This document shows positions 25,962 through 34,072 of a DNA stretch of 64,000 bases, piece after piece (the first letter of the stretch is position 1; each line of letters begins with the position of its first letter). The notes under the pieces are model-generated. The model did no database searches. It was not told the DNA's origin and saw only the letters and a program-made list of their open reading frames with translations. The stretch covers positions 62,001-126,000 of the forward strand of contig CAYPIE010000005.1 in NCBI GenBank assembly GCA_964410665.1, written 5' to 3'. The position numbers and the translations under genes are program-made. The stretch is from CAYPIE01 sp964410665. Lineage in GTDB: Bacteria > Planctomycetota > Planctomycetia > Gemmatales > Gemmataceae.

Positions 25962-25992
25962 GCCCACAGTGCGAAAACTTCGTACTGTGGGC
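25962..25992. terminator. Bidirectional hairpin between arsS and the DUF3303 genes
   Basis: GCCCACAGT (25962-25970) pairs with ACTGTGGGC (25984-25992), and three more inner pairs (one G-U) give a 12-bp stem with a 7-base loop. It lies between two convergent gene ends (stops at 25943 and 26002). Neither side has a clear T run, so the terminator role is inferred from position and stem strength. Confidence 0.55.
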
Positions 25993-26001
25993 GAAAGATT
26001 G

Positions 26002-26262
26002 TCAGACCAGTTTTTTCATTTCTTCGTTGGTGAGGACTGGGGTAATATGGTTGACTACCATGTCCGTCCAATCTTGAAATAGATTCCACAGTTGCGATGC
26101 ATCGCCAGCCTCCACGATCGCCCAGCCTTCTAACTGGGTGACGCTGTGGTACACTTGGTGCAGCTTGATTCCTTGTGGAACTCTGGTACCGATTTGTCGT
26201 AGTCTCTCATGTACCGTATCGCGATTTTCTGGACGCATTCGATGATGAATCAGAAATAGCAT
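26002..26262 (-). CDS. DUF3303 family protein, copy 1 of 3
   Basis: An 86-residue ferredoxin-like small protein starting MLFLIHH and ending TPVLTNEEMKKLV. It matches the DUF3303 pattern: an N-terminal strand, PENRDTVHER, a Pro-Gly turn (VPQGIK), then HSVTQLEGWAIVEAGD and LWNLFQDWTD. The function of the family is unknown; the fold class includes dimeric alpha-beta barrel proteins. The start at 26262 is chosen because all three copies are then exactly 86 residues. It is the last of three same-strand copies and the most diverged in its first half. Confidence 0.78.
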   Translation of the reverse strand: MLFLIHHRMRPENRDTVHERLRQIGTRVPQGIKLHQVYHSVTQLEGWAIVEAGDASQLWNLFQDWTDMVVNHITPVLTNEEMKKLV

Positions 26263-26346
26263 ACACGACTCTCCAAGCGGGAACTTCCTCAACGTATGTT
26301 ATCTCGGACACGCGTTGAAGCCGGATAATACAACATCAGCTCAAAA

Positions 26347-26607
26347 TCAGACCAGTTTTTTCATTTCCTCGTTGGTAAGGACCGGGGTAATGGTGTTCAC
26401 ATTCATATCGGTCCAAAGCTGCTCCAAGTTCCACAGCTGAGCGTTACTGCTGGTTTCGACAATGACCCAGCCTTCCAACTGGCTCACACTATGGTAAGCA
26501 GCAATGTCCTTGACACCTTCGGGCATTGGGGTGCCCATTTTGTGAATGCGCTCATGAACGGTGTCGCGGTGTTCCGGTTTAACGAAGTAATGGATCAGAA
26601 ATAGCAT
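26347..26607 (-). CDS. DUF3303 family protein, copy 2 of 3
   Basis: An 86-residue paralogue of its neighbours. It shares KPEHRDTVHER-type and VNTITPVLTNEEMKKLV segments with copy 3 and copy 1, but carries TSSNAQLWNLEQLWTDM where the others have a Phe before the Gln/His. Spacing to copy 1 is 84 bases and to copy 3 is 172 bases, so each could have its own promoter. A direct-repeat element lies 80-115 bases upstream. No function can be assigned. Confidence 0.78.
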   Translation of the reverse strand: MLFLIHYFVKPEHRDTVHERIHKMGTPMPEGVKDIAAYHSVSQLEGWVIVETSSNAQLWNLEQLWTDMNVNTITPVLTNEEMKKLV

Positions 26608-26688
26608 TGATCATTCTCCTTCTGTATGTGCCAGCCTAGGTCTTGGGGATGAATACGAAGGGAGTTGCTGCTGCCCGGTCGAGGGCCT

Positions 26689-26721
26689 TGACAGTCCAGT
26701 TGGTGCGAACTGACAGTCCAG
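26689..26721. promoter_or_regulatory. Operator-like direct repeat upstream of DUF3303 copy 2
   Basis: TGACAGTCCAG occurs at 26689-26699 and 26711-26721, 22 bases apart start to start (about two helical turns). Between and within them CAGTT-N6-AACTG forms an inverted repeat. The arrangement resembles a binding site for a dimeric regulator. No regulator gene is adjacent and no clear promoter boxes are seen. Confidence 0.35.
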
Positions 26722-26779
26722 GCACTTCCCGGGTATTCTGTTCGAATAATAGGAGCGCGACGGCTTTCATCGAGCCAAG

Positions 26780-27040
26780 TTAAATCAGTTTCTTCACTTC
26801 TTCGTTGGTGAGGACCGGGGTTATGGTGTTTACATTCAGGTCGGTCCAGTGTTGAAACAACTTCCAAAGGTCGGCCTCACGGTTGGCCTCAACGATTCCC
26901 CAACCACCCAATTGTGTCGCTGAATGATAGACCTCGATGAGTTTCATCCCTTCGGGGACTGTCACACCTTCCTTCCGAATCCGTTCATGGGCTGTGTCGC
27001 GGTGTTCAGGTTTGACGATGTAGTGAATAAGAAACAGCAT
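26780..27040 (-). CDS. DUF3303 family protein, copy 3 of 3
   Basis: An 86-residue paralogue, promoter-proximal in the minus-strand array. It has a strong AGAGGAG site before ATG 27040. Distinct residues include GGWGIVEANREADLWKLFQHWTDL. The conserved features across the three copies are HY/HH after MLFLI, the RDT.HER helix start, P-x-G-x-K, YHS, LW.L, WTD and the C-terminal TITPVLTNEE. The conservation over short tandem distance suggests recent duplication followed by selection, not decay. Confidence 0.78.
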   Translation of the reverse strand: MLFLIHYIVKPEHRDTAHERIRKEGVTVPEGMKLIEVYHSATQLGGWGIVEANREADLWKLFQHWTDLNVNTITPVLTNEEVKKLI

Positions 27041-27843
27041 GCAAATTACTCCTCTGTGGTAAAAATCCCTTGAAAGGGTACTCCAGTGCGTGCGTTTGCC
27101 TTGGCTAGTCCAATCACCATGCTTCTTCGAGCATTCGAATGAGCTTATTCTCTCTCATATAGGTGAGCCCTAATCGAGCAGGTATCCGTTCGTGAGGGCT
27201 CAAGACTTTTTTTGAAGTCGGTCCAAAACCGCTTGGGATTGCCAAACGAGCCCACGTCATGGGCCCGGTCGACAACCTAGCCTCCGAGGTGAAAGAGAAG
27301 AAAGCACACTCCCAACAACGAGATCCCCTTGCGCATTTAATATCTAATAGTACTATTTCTTTTATGTGCCATGTGCGAAGCTTGTGAGCAAGTCGATCGC
27401 TGTGAAAGAAACTAAAGATCTTCCTTTGCAGATGATCGAAACGCAGCAGTGGAGATCATCTGAATCGATGAAAACATTTGGTTCCAAAAGAAGCAGCATT
27501 TCTCGTCATATGGCAACAGTCAATTCGGTGCTCGTGGTGCACAAACCACGCATCCTTCTAAGTAACGCTTCAATCCACAGGATTTCCAAGGATCCACCAT
27601 TGCACCCGACTCCCGTGGATCCTATCGCAAATTCAAAGACAGGGCTAATCATACATCTGCACGAGCAGAACGGCCACCAGGAATATCTGTTTCGAAGTGT
27701 CCTGGGACACGACAACGAGGTGGCGAATCGGGTCATCCTAAGACACTCTGGCAATCGAACCGTACGACCGCTTGCCAACCGGAACCGTGTCCCTTAGCAT
27801 CGGGACTTCCTCGGTCGTCGTGCCCCGATGAAGGACGCTCGTT
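27041..27843. other. Long intergenic region, no supported gene
   Basis: 803 bases between the DUF3303 array and a sulfatase on the other strand. The part around 27330-27365 (TTTAATATCTAATAGTACTATTTC) is more A/T-rich than the surroundings and could hold promoters. Frames at 27366-27797 (+) and 27506-27778 (-) lack family resemblance and good ribosome-binding sites. An imperfect inverted repeat CATCGGG (27798-27804)/CCCGATG (27824-27830) sits just ahead of the sulfatase start at 27844. I see no RNA gene or mobile element. Confidence 0.5.
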
Positions 27844-29298
27844 ATGCAAGCACTCCGCTTTGTGACTACGCTCGTGATCGGCACACTCCTCGCCGCTTCC
27901 TCTCAAGCCAAGCCCCCCAATATCCTCCTACTGTTCGCCGATGACCAGCGGGCAGATACCATTGCTGCCTGGGGTAATCCGCATATCCAGACGCCTAACC
28001 TGGATCGGTTGGTCCAGAGCGGCACTAGCTTCCGCAACAATTACTGCTTTGGTGCGAACAGCGGAGCAGTCTGTGTGCCAAGCCGTGCCATGCTGATGTC
28101 GGGTAAAACCTGGTTCAACGTCAACAACCAACTCAAGCGGGCTCGTCTCTTGCCCGAGGTGTTGCGACGACAGGGCTATGTCACCTTTATGACTGGCAAA
28201 TGGCACAATGGTGAGACCTCGCTGGTGCGTGCGTTCCCGGAAGGACGCTCGGTCTTTATCGGGGGGATGGCCGACCATACCCAGGTCAAGATCGCCGATG
28301 TGATCGCGGGCAAGGTAGTCAACAGGCGGGTCGCCGAGAAGTTTTCTACGGAGGAGTTTGCGGATGCCGCGATCGATTTCCTGAAAGGGTGTCCCCAGGA
28401 CAAACCTTTCTTCTGCTACGTTCCTTTCACCGCGCCGCACGACCCGCGTAACCCCCCGAAACCTTACCGGGACATGTACTACCAGAACCGGCCACCCTTG
28501 CCGGCCAACTTCCTGCCGGTGCATCCGTTCAACAACGGCATCATGAAAAACCTGCGTGACGAGAACCTGGCCGGATACCCGCGTACCGAAGATGTGCTTC
28601 GCGACCAGCTCGCCGAGTACTACGGCCTGATCACGCACTTGGATCAGCAAGTGGGCCGCATCCTCAAAGCTCTCGAAGGGACAGGTCAGCGGGATAACAC
28701 GATTGTTATCTATACCGCTGATCATGGCCTCGCATTAGGCAGCCATGGGTTGTTGGGGAAGCAAAGTGTCTATGAACATAGTATGAAATGTCCGCTAATT
28801 GTTGCTGGGTCAGGGATCCCCAGAGCGAAGCAAATCGAGGCCTTTACCTATCTGTTCGACCTCTTTCCCACGATTTGCGACTTGACTGGATCAAAGCAGC
28901 CCGAGGGACTGGCTGGGAGGAGCCTCAAGCCGTTGTGGACGGGAAACGCCACCGCGATCCGAGATTCGGTGTTCTTGCCTTATGGCGGGTTGATGCGCTC
29001 GATCCGCGATGAGCGGTTTAAGTGGATCGTCTATCCACGCATCAACCACCAGCAACTTTTCGATCTCCAATCGGATCCGCACGAAATGCACGACCTGGCT
29101 AACGATCCACAGTTCGTCCCGACGATCAAGCGGCTCAAAACCCGGATGCAGCAGTGGCAGGCTCGACTTGGCGATGATCAACCTCTGATGATGGCCAATC
29201 CCAAACCCAAAACGATCTCGTTTGAAGGGTACCTTCGTAAACCCGACCGCTGGCAACCTGATTGGATTGTTGAGAAGTATTTTCCACCGAAGCCTTGA
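27844..29298 (+). CDS. Secreted sulfatase (choline-sulfatase/iduronate-sulfatase-like)
   Basis: A 484-residue type I sulfatase with a signal peptide ending near SQAK. It has the N-terminal metal site NILLLFADDQRADTIAAWGN, the formylglycine site CVPSR at Cys77 (NSGAVCVPSRAMLMSGK), TGKWHNGE, PFTAPHDPRNPP, and the second metal site YTADHGLALGSHGLLGKQS. The DDQRADT and HGLLGKQS motifs resemble the iduronate-2-sulfatase/choline-sulfatase branch, distinct from the sulfatase at 6.1 kb. ATG 27844 follows GAAGGA. A hairpin that may be a terminator follows the stop. Confidence 0.9.
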   Translation: MQALRFVTTLVIGTLLAASSQAKPPNILLLFADDQRADTIAAWGNPHIQTPNLDRLVQSGTSFRNNYCFGANSGAVCVPSRAMLMSGKTWFNVNNQLKRARLLPEVLRRQGYVTFMTGKWHNGETSLVRAFPEGRSVFIGGMADHTQVKIADVIAGKVVNRRVAEKFSTEEFADAAIDFLKGCPQDKPFFCYVPFTAPHDPRNPPKPYRDMYYQNRPPLPANFLPVHPFNNGIMKNLRDENLAGYPRTEDVLRDQLAEYYGLITHLDQQVGRILKALEGTGQRDNTIVIYTADHGLALGSHGLLGKQSVYEHSMKCPLIVAGSGIPRAKQIEAFTYLFDLFPTICDLTGSKQPEGLAGRSLKPLWTGNATAIRDSVFLPYGGLMRSIRDERFKWIVYPRINHQQLFDLQSDPHEMHDLANDPQFVPTIKRLKTRMQQWQARLGDDQPLMMANPKPKTISFEGYLRKPDRWQPDWIVEKYFPPKP

Positions 29299-29314
29299 CC
29301 CCCCGTGCAGCCTT

Positions 29315-29346
29315 CGAGGTCGTGGCGTCGGATCGCGCAGACCTCG
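29315..29346 (+). terminator. Possible terminator after the sulfatase
   Basis: CGAGGTC (29315-29321) pairs with GACCTCG (29340-29346); the loop of 18 bases contains an inner GCG/CGC helix. TTTTCCTTTCC follows shortly after. A weak-to-moderate intrinsic terminator by appearance. Confidence 0.35.
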
Positions 29347-29448
29347 TGGCGAGTTTTCCTTTCCTCGGCCATGAAGATGCCGTTAAGATAGCGTCATTGC
29401 CCCCCGACGCCCAACCTTCCTCTGTCAGTACGAAAGGACCATCGTCCC

Positions 29449-30786
29449 ATGTTGGAACGTGGTAATCTCTCCCGTCGTGGTTTTCTCGCTCGCTCCATCG
29501 GTGCCCTGACTGCTTCGGGCTTACCGTTGTGGCACGCGCAGCAACTCGTTGCCGCTGAAGAAGAAGCCTCGGCACAAAACAAAAAGGGCTCCCCAAACGA
29601 CCAAATCGTAATGGGAGCGATCGGAATCGGCAGCCCCAGCAGTCGTGGGCTCGGGATTTACCGGAATGCGATGCGCAACAAGCGCGTGAAGTATGTCGCC
29701 GCCTGCGATGTTGACGCACGGCACCTCAAGCGTGCCATCGATATCATGACCAAAGACAATAAGACCGACATCGCCGGCTACGAGGACTTCCGAGAGCTGT
29801 GTGCACGCAAGGACATTGACGCCGTCACGATTGGCACCCCCGAGCATTGGCACACCCTGACGGCCATCGAGGCAATGAAGCAAGGCAAAGACGTGTACTG
29901 TGAAAAGCCGCTGACACTGACTGTTGAAGAAGCCTTAGCGCTGATCAAAGCGGTCAAAGAAACCGGGCGTGTCTTCCAGACTGGCAGCCAGCAGCGCAGC
30001 GAGTACCGTGGCAAGTTTCGACTAGCTTGCGAACTGGTTCGCAATGGCCGCATCGGGAAAATCTCCAGCATCGAGTGCCGGATCGGCAGCAACCCCACGG
30101 GGGGCCCGTTCAAAGTGATTCAACCGCCAAAAGAGCTCAACTGGGAATTCTGGCAGGGGCCCGTCGAACGGCATGATTATGCCGAGAAACGCTGTCACTA
30201 TCAATTCCGCTGGTGGTATGAGTACTCGGGCGGCAAGATGACCGATTGGGGTGCCCACCATATCGATATCGCCCAGTGGGCCCTGGGCATGGACGGATCG
30301 GGCCCCAGCGCCATCGAAGCCAAAGGCACCCCGCCGACGGATGAGCCCCATAGCTACAACTGCCACCCCGACTTCGAAGTGACCTACACCTACCCGAAAC
30401 AGGGCGTCAAGGTCATCGCCATGAGCAAAGGGGATAACGGCGTCAAATTCAACGGCGAGAATGGCCAGTGGATCTTTGTCAGCCGCGGCAAACTCACCGC
30501 TAGCGACGAGAAACTGATTGCAGAACCTTTGCCCGACAACGCTGAGCGGCTCGAAGTCTCCACCGACCACATGGGGAACTTCTTTGATTGCATGGCGAGC
30601 CGCAAAAAGCCCATCTGTAATGTCGAAGTGGGTGCCGGTTCGGTGATTGTCTGCCACATCGGTGCCATCGCCCTCCGACTTGGCAAGCCGCTGGAGTGGA
30701 ATCCAGACACCTATGAGTTTAACGATGAACAGGCCAACGCAATGCGCTCACGGCCTTACCAGGGTGATTGGAAGCTGCCGGTCTAG
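29449..30786 (+). CDS. Tat-exported Gfo/Idh/MocA family oxidoreductase
   Basis: A 445-residue protein with a twin-arginine leader (SRRGFLARSIGALTASG), so it is folded with its cofactor and exported. The Rossmann part is GAIGIGSPSSRGLGIYRNA (divergent from the usual GxGxxG), followed by VAACDVDARHLK, GTPEHWHTLTAIEAMKQGKDVYCEKPLT with the EKP motif Lys, and GGKMTDWGAHHIDIAQWALG with the family's catalytic-region His. Secreted members are very common in planctomycetes and are thought to act on sugars. It follows the sulfatase by 150 bases, suggesting a shared role in glycan use (inference). Confidence 0.88.
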   Translation: MLERGNLSRRGFLARSIGALTASGLPLWHAQQLVAAEEEASAQNKKGSPNDQIVMGAIGIGSPSSRGLGIYRNAMRNKRVKYVAACDVDARHLKRAIDIMTKDNKTDIAGYEDFRELCARKDIDAVTIGTPEHWHTLTAIEAMKQGKDVYCEKPLTLTVEEALALIKAVKETGRVFQTGSQQRSEYRGKFRLACELVRNGRIGKISSIECRIGSNPTGGPFKVIQPPKELNWEFWQGPVERHDYAEKRCHYQFRWWYEYSGGKMTDWGAHHIDIAQWALGMDGSGPSAIEAKGTPPTDEPHSYNCHPDFEVTYTYPKQGVKVIAMSKGDNGVKFNGENGQWIFVSRGKLTASDEKLIAEPLPDNAERLEVSTDHMGNFFDCMASRKKPICNVEVGAGSVIVCHIGAIALRLGKPLEWNPDTYEFNDEQANAMRSRPYQGDWKLPV

Positions 30787-30860
30787 ACTCTGTTGAAGTC
30801 GACCAACTCCTGAGCCGTGCTGTCAGGGTTCCAGATGGTCCCCGATGGCCAATCCTGCAC

Positions 30861-30926
30861 CTGCGGTCTTGTTTCTCTCCCCTAGGTGACGAACAATCAT
30901 CAATAGGGAGAGGAGCAAGACCGTGG
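30861..30926 (+). promoter_or_regulatory. Long hairpin covering the RBS and GTG start of the GGQ-protein gene
   Basis: CGGTCTTG-TTT-CTCTCCC (30864-30881) pairs with GGGAGAG-GAG-CAAGACCG (30906-30923). The middle TTT/GAG also pairs as U-G, U-A, U-G, giving an 18-bp helix with two wobbles, and three further outer pairs reach 30861/30926. The loop is 24 bases. The right arm contains the Shine-Dalgarno AGGAG (30911-30915), and the helix end includes the GTG start codon (30923-30925). In the RNA this would block initiation unless opened, so a translational switch is plausible. Confidence 0.5.
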
Positions 30927-31462
30927 ACCAACGTTCGGCCTGGATTGATCTGAGCGATGCCGAGCTACTCGCACAGTGCGAAGTGGATACCTACCGTGCC
31001 AGCGGACCAGGCGGTCAGAAGCGCAACAAGACTAGTTCGGCCGTACGGCTCCGTCATTTAGCGAGTGGTCTCTTCGTCATTGCTGAAGAGAGCCGTTCGC
31101 AGCATGACAATCGTGCGACGGCCTTAAAACGCCTACGTCAGGCCTTGGCTCTCGAATTACGTCAACCTCTCCTTTCAGATCATCTTACCGACGAGCATGT
31201 TCAAGCTCATCCTGCTCTGGTCGGCGTGCTGAAGCAGGATCAGCGGCTGCACCTGGGCCGCAAAGATGTCCGCTTCTGGCCTGTGGCCGGTGTGGTGTTG
31301 GATGTGCTGGCTGCAGTCCAGGCTCAAGTGAGTACTGCCGCGGAACTACTGGGCATTTCCACCGGAAATTTGATAGACTTTTTGCAAGCGGATCCAAAAT
31401 TATGGCAGGCCGCCAACGACCTGCGGGCGCGATACCACCAGAAGCCACTGCGATCTTCCTGA
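30923..31462 (+). CDS. Peptide chain release factor-like GGQ-domain protein
   Basis: A 179-residue protein with a single class I release-factor catalytic domain: ASGPGGQKRNKTSSAVRLRH, with the GGQ at residues 30-32 that triggers peptidyl-tRNA hydrolysis. It lacks the codon-recognition domains of RF1/RF2. It resembles ArfB/YaeJ and PrfH-type rescue factors, but it lacks an obvious long basic C-terminal tail of ArfB type; the C-terminal half instead has a helical VAGVVLDVLAAVQAQ and STAAELLGISTGNLIDFL. The GTG start has AGGAG seven bases upstream, inside a long hairpin. It is followed by the phosphatase gene 13 bases on. Confidence 0.8.
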   Translation: MDQRSAWIDLSDAELLAQCEVDTYRASGPGGQKRNKTSSAVRLRHLASGLFVIAEESRSQHDNRATALKRLRQALALELRQPLLSDHLTDEHVQAHPALVGVLKQDQRLHLGRKDVRFWPVAGVVLDVLAAVQAQVSTAAELLGISTGNLIDFLQADPKLWQAANDLRARYHQKPLRSS

Positions 31463-31475
31463 GAGATTGACGACA

Positions 31476-31949
31476 ATGCGTCTACCGCCGTATTCCTTCA
31501 CCTGGATTGAACGAGGAAAGCTCGGTGCCCTGGCGCGTCCCGAGTCCCGAGAGGATCTATCTTGGTTGCGTGATGAGGGAGTGGAAGTGTTGCTCTCGCT
31601 CACCGAAGACCCGATTCGCAAAGATTGGCTCGAAGATGCCGGTCTGTTGGTGATGCATGTTCCAGTTCCGGACATGGAAGCGCCCACGGAGCAACAGCTA
31701 GAACAATGTGTCTCGGCCATCCGCAAGGCCAACGCCCAGGGGATGGGTGTTGCCGTCCACTGTACCGCGGGTCTGGGTCGCACCGGTTCGATTCTGGCCG
31801 CATACTTTGTTTCGACGGGAATGAATGCCGAGGAAGCGATGGCCAAGGTCCGCGAGCTACGTCCCGGCTCGATCGAGACGGAAAAGCAGGAAGCCGCCAT
31901 TCAGGCGTTTGCCCGGAAACGGGGCATGGTGGGGAAAGAGGCCAGTTAG
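31476..31949 (+). CDS. Dual-specificity/tyrosine phosphatase family protein
   Basis: A 157-residue cysteine phosphatase with the P-loop HCTAGLGRTGS: nucleophile Cys96 and Arg102. The upstream PVPDMEAPTEQQLEQ segment supplies the general-acid Asp at the usual position for dual-specificity enzymes. The start at 31476 is chosen from the typical N-terminal FTWIERGKLGALARP of the family (Ser/Thr/Tyr phosphatases similar to archaeal PTPs). It follows the GGQ gene by 13 bases and may share its transcript. The substrate is unknown. Confidence 0.85.
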   Translation: MRLPPYSFTWIERGKLGALARPESREDLSWLRDEGVEVLLSLTEDPIRKDWLEDAGLLVMHVPVPDMEAPTEQQLEQCVSAIRKANAQGMGVAVHCTAGLGRTGSILAAYFVSTGMNAEEAMAKVRELRPGSIETEKQEAAIQAFARKRGMVGKEAS

Positions 31950-32190
31950 GGCGATCTGGTCACGCTTGGATTGCTCTGCTGGGCACAACTTCTACTCGAA
32001 TCGCGGATTTCTTCCTGGACGTTCTCCGTCGAAGCGGCCTGCCTGTTCCCGACGCGAATGCCCCTTCGCACTTCACGTATCGGTCTGCCACGTTGCTGCG
32101 TAGAATAACAGCTAGAACTTCCAAGCGGTGGGAGGGAATTCCCATCGCAGGTGGACACATTTCTCCTCTCCTCGCGTGGAGGTGCCGGTC

Positions 32191-33993
32191 ATGGCTCTGA
32201 CCGAAGCGCAGTATAAGCAGCAAAAGCAACAGGCCGAAGAAATGTTGTTCTCCGGCCCGGAAACACTCGGGTTTGCGAAAGGGCTGTTTTTCGGCCATTT
32301 CAATGCCGATCTCCTCTTTCCGTATCCTGAATTATCTCCTGAACAAGAGGACATGGTCGAGCAGGCTGCCGCGAAGGTCCGTCAATTTGCCCAGGAGCAG
32401 ATTGATGCCGATTCCATCGACCGCCAGGCTGACATCCCCGAATCGGTTATCCGGGGATTAGGGGATCTGGGGGTTTTAGGCATGACTGCTCCCAGTGAAT
32501 ACGGGGGACTGAGTTTTTCGCAGCAGGGCTACTGCAAGGTGATGGAAGTCATCGGAGGCCACTGTGCCTCGACGGCCGTGTTCGTCAATGCACACCACTC
32601 GATCGGCATCCGTGCTTTGCTTCTGTTCGGCAGTGAAGCACAACAAAAGACTTGGTTGCCCGATCTCGTCGCGGGCCGCAAGCTGGCCGCTTTTGCTCTC
32701 ACTGAGCCCCAGGCGGGTTCGGATGCGGCCAACGTGCAAACTCAAGCCGTACCTACCGAGGATGGCACCGCCTACTTGCTTACCGGCGAGAAGCATTACA
32801 TCACCAATGGGGGAATCGCGGATGTGCTCACCGTGATGGCCCGCACGCCCGCCCCCAGCGAGGCCGATCCGAATGCCACCAAAGTGACCGCTTTTTTAGT
32901 GACCCCCGACATGGAGGGTTTTGAGGTCGTCGAGGCCCGGGCTGAGAAGTGTGGGATCCGAGGTACCGCGACGGGCCGGATGCGCTTTCATGCAATGCGT
33001 GTACCCAAGGAAAACATCCTGGGACCAGTCGGCAAGGGGTTACGCGTCGCGTTGACTGTACTTGACTTCGGCCGTACGACTTTTGGTGCCAGCTGTACCG
33101 GCGTGGCAAAGGTCTGTCTTGCCGCGGCGACCCAACATGCCAAAACCCGCATCCAGTTCCAACAACCCCTGGCCGGCTTTGAATTGGTCCAAAAGAAATT
33201 GGCCTTCATGGCCGCTCATGTCTTTGCCATGGAAGCAGCGACTACGCAGTGCGCGGCATTCATTGATCGTGGTGCCGAAGATTACATGCTCGAGACGGCA
33301 ATCCTGAAAGTCTTTGCCACCGAGCATCTGTGGACAATCATCAATGACACGATCCAGATCTTTGGCGGCAAGGCCTATTTCTGTGACCAACCCTACGAGC
33401 GGATGATGCGCGATGCGCGTATCAACACCATCGGGGAAGGCGCCAACGATGTCCTCAAAGCCTTCATTGCGGTAGTGGGTTCCCGGTCTCCAGGAATGAA
33501 GCTCGACGCCTTACGGAAGTCGTTCTTTTCGTCGCCCCTGAGCAGTTTGGGCAAAGTCGGCGGTTTTGTGGTTGGCGAAATGGGCACCCGACTTTCGGTC
33601 CCCAACATCCCTGTACAGAATCGCCATCTCAACAATCAGGCGCACACGCTGGGGAAGCTGGTCAAGCGGTTGGGGACCCATCTTCCCTGGGTGTTCCTCC
33701 ACTGTGGCAGTGAAGAAGCGTTTGCCCAAAGCCAGCTGCTGCATGAACGGCTGGCCGATGTGGCTATCGATCTGTATGCTGCAAGTTGTGTGCTCAGCCG
33801 CCTCGATCATTTAATGCAAAAACCAGGACGGACAAACGGGAACGCCAAAATGCTGGCAACTACCATCCAAGCTGGTAAGCATTTCTTGACTCTGGCCTTT
33901 CGCCGCATCGAGAACAACTTGGCTGCCCTCAGTGATCGGCGTGATGAAGATGCCTCGACACTGGCCACGGCCAGGTCAGTACTGGAAATGTAA
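32191..33993 (+). CDS. Acyl-CoA dehydrogenase with C-terminal extension (VLCAD/ACAD9-like)
   Basis: A 600-residue FAD enzyme. The N-terminal helical domain has LGDLGVLGMTAPSEYGGL; the beta domain FALTEPQAGSDAANVQT and YITNGGIADVLTVMA; the C-terminal domain DTIQIFGGKAYFCDQPYERMMRDARI. The catalytic base is Glu in INTIGEGAND near residue 416, the VLCAD/ACAD9 placement. About 170 extra residues at the C terminus fit the extra helical domain of that subgroup. Start at 32191 with GGAGGT seven bases upstream. It probably oxidises long-chain acyl-CoA. No partner electron-transfer flavoprotein genes are adjacent. Confidence 0.9.
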   Translation: MALTEAQYKQQKQQAEEMLFSGPETLGFAKGLFFGHFNADLLFPYPELSPEQEDMVEQAAAKVRQFAQEQIDADSIDRQADIPESVIRGLGDLGVLGMTAPSEYGGLSFSQQGYCKVMEVIGGHCASTAVFVNAHHSIGIRALLLFGSEAQQKTWLPDLVAGRKLAAFALTEPQAGSDAANVQTQAVPTEDGTAYLLTGEKHYITNGGIADVLTVMARTPAPSEADPNATKVTAFLVTPDMEGFEVVEARAEKCGIRGTATGRMRFHAMRVPKENILGPVGKGLRVALTVLDFGRTTFGASCTGVAKVCLAAATQHAKTRIQFQQPLAGFELVQKKLAFMAAHVFAMEAATTQCAAFIDRGAEDYMLETAILKVFATEHLWTIINDTIQIFGGKAYFCDQPYERMMRDARINTIGEGANDVLKAFIAVVGSRSPGMKLDALRKSFFSSPLSSLGKVGGFVVGEMGTRLSVPNIPVQNRHLNNQAHTLGKLVKRLGTHLPWVFLHCGSEEAFAQSQLLHERLADVAIDLYAASCVLSRLDHLMQKPGRTNGNAKMLATTIQAGKHFLTLAFRRIENNLAALSDRRDEDASTLATARSVLEM

Positions 33994-34009
33994 CAACTCC
34001 CGACTTCGT

Positions 34010-34038
34010 GCACCGGATATCCGCTCTGGGTCCGGTGC
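34010..34038. terminator. Hairpin between convergent acyl-CoA dehydrogenase and devC-like genes
   Basis: GCACCGGA (34010-34017) pairs with TCCGGTGC (34031-34038), 8 bp with a 13-base loop. It lies 17 bases after the dehydrogenase stop and before the convergent permease end. No clear T run. Confidence 0.4.
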
Positions 34039-34072
34039 CCGAGATCGACTCTCCCTCCTTGAGCTACCCCAA

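Noticed and set aside
27366..27797. 143-codon plus-strand frame and opposing 27506-27778 frame
   Set aside because: No ribosome-binding site, no recognisable domain, and composition unlike the neighbouring proteins.
27700..27800. GGTTCGA on the minus strand, suggesting a tRNA T-arm
   Set aside because: No matching acceptor stem or anticodon arm can be drawn around it.
28891..29256. Antisense open frame in the second sulfatase
   Set aside because: Fully inside a gene with intact active-site motifs; no independent support.
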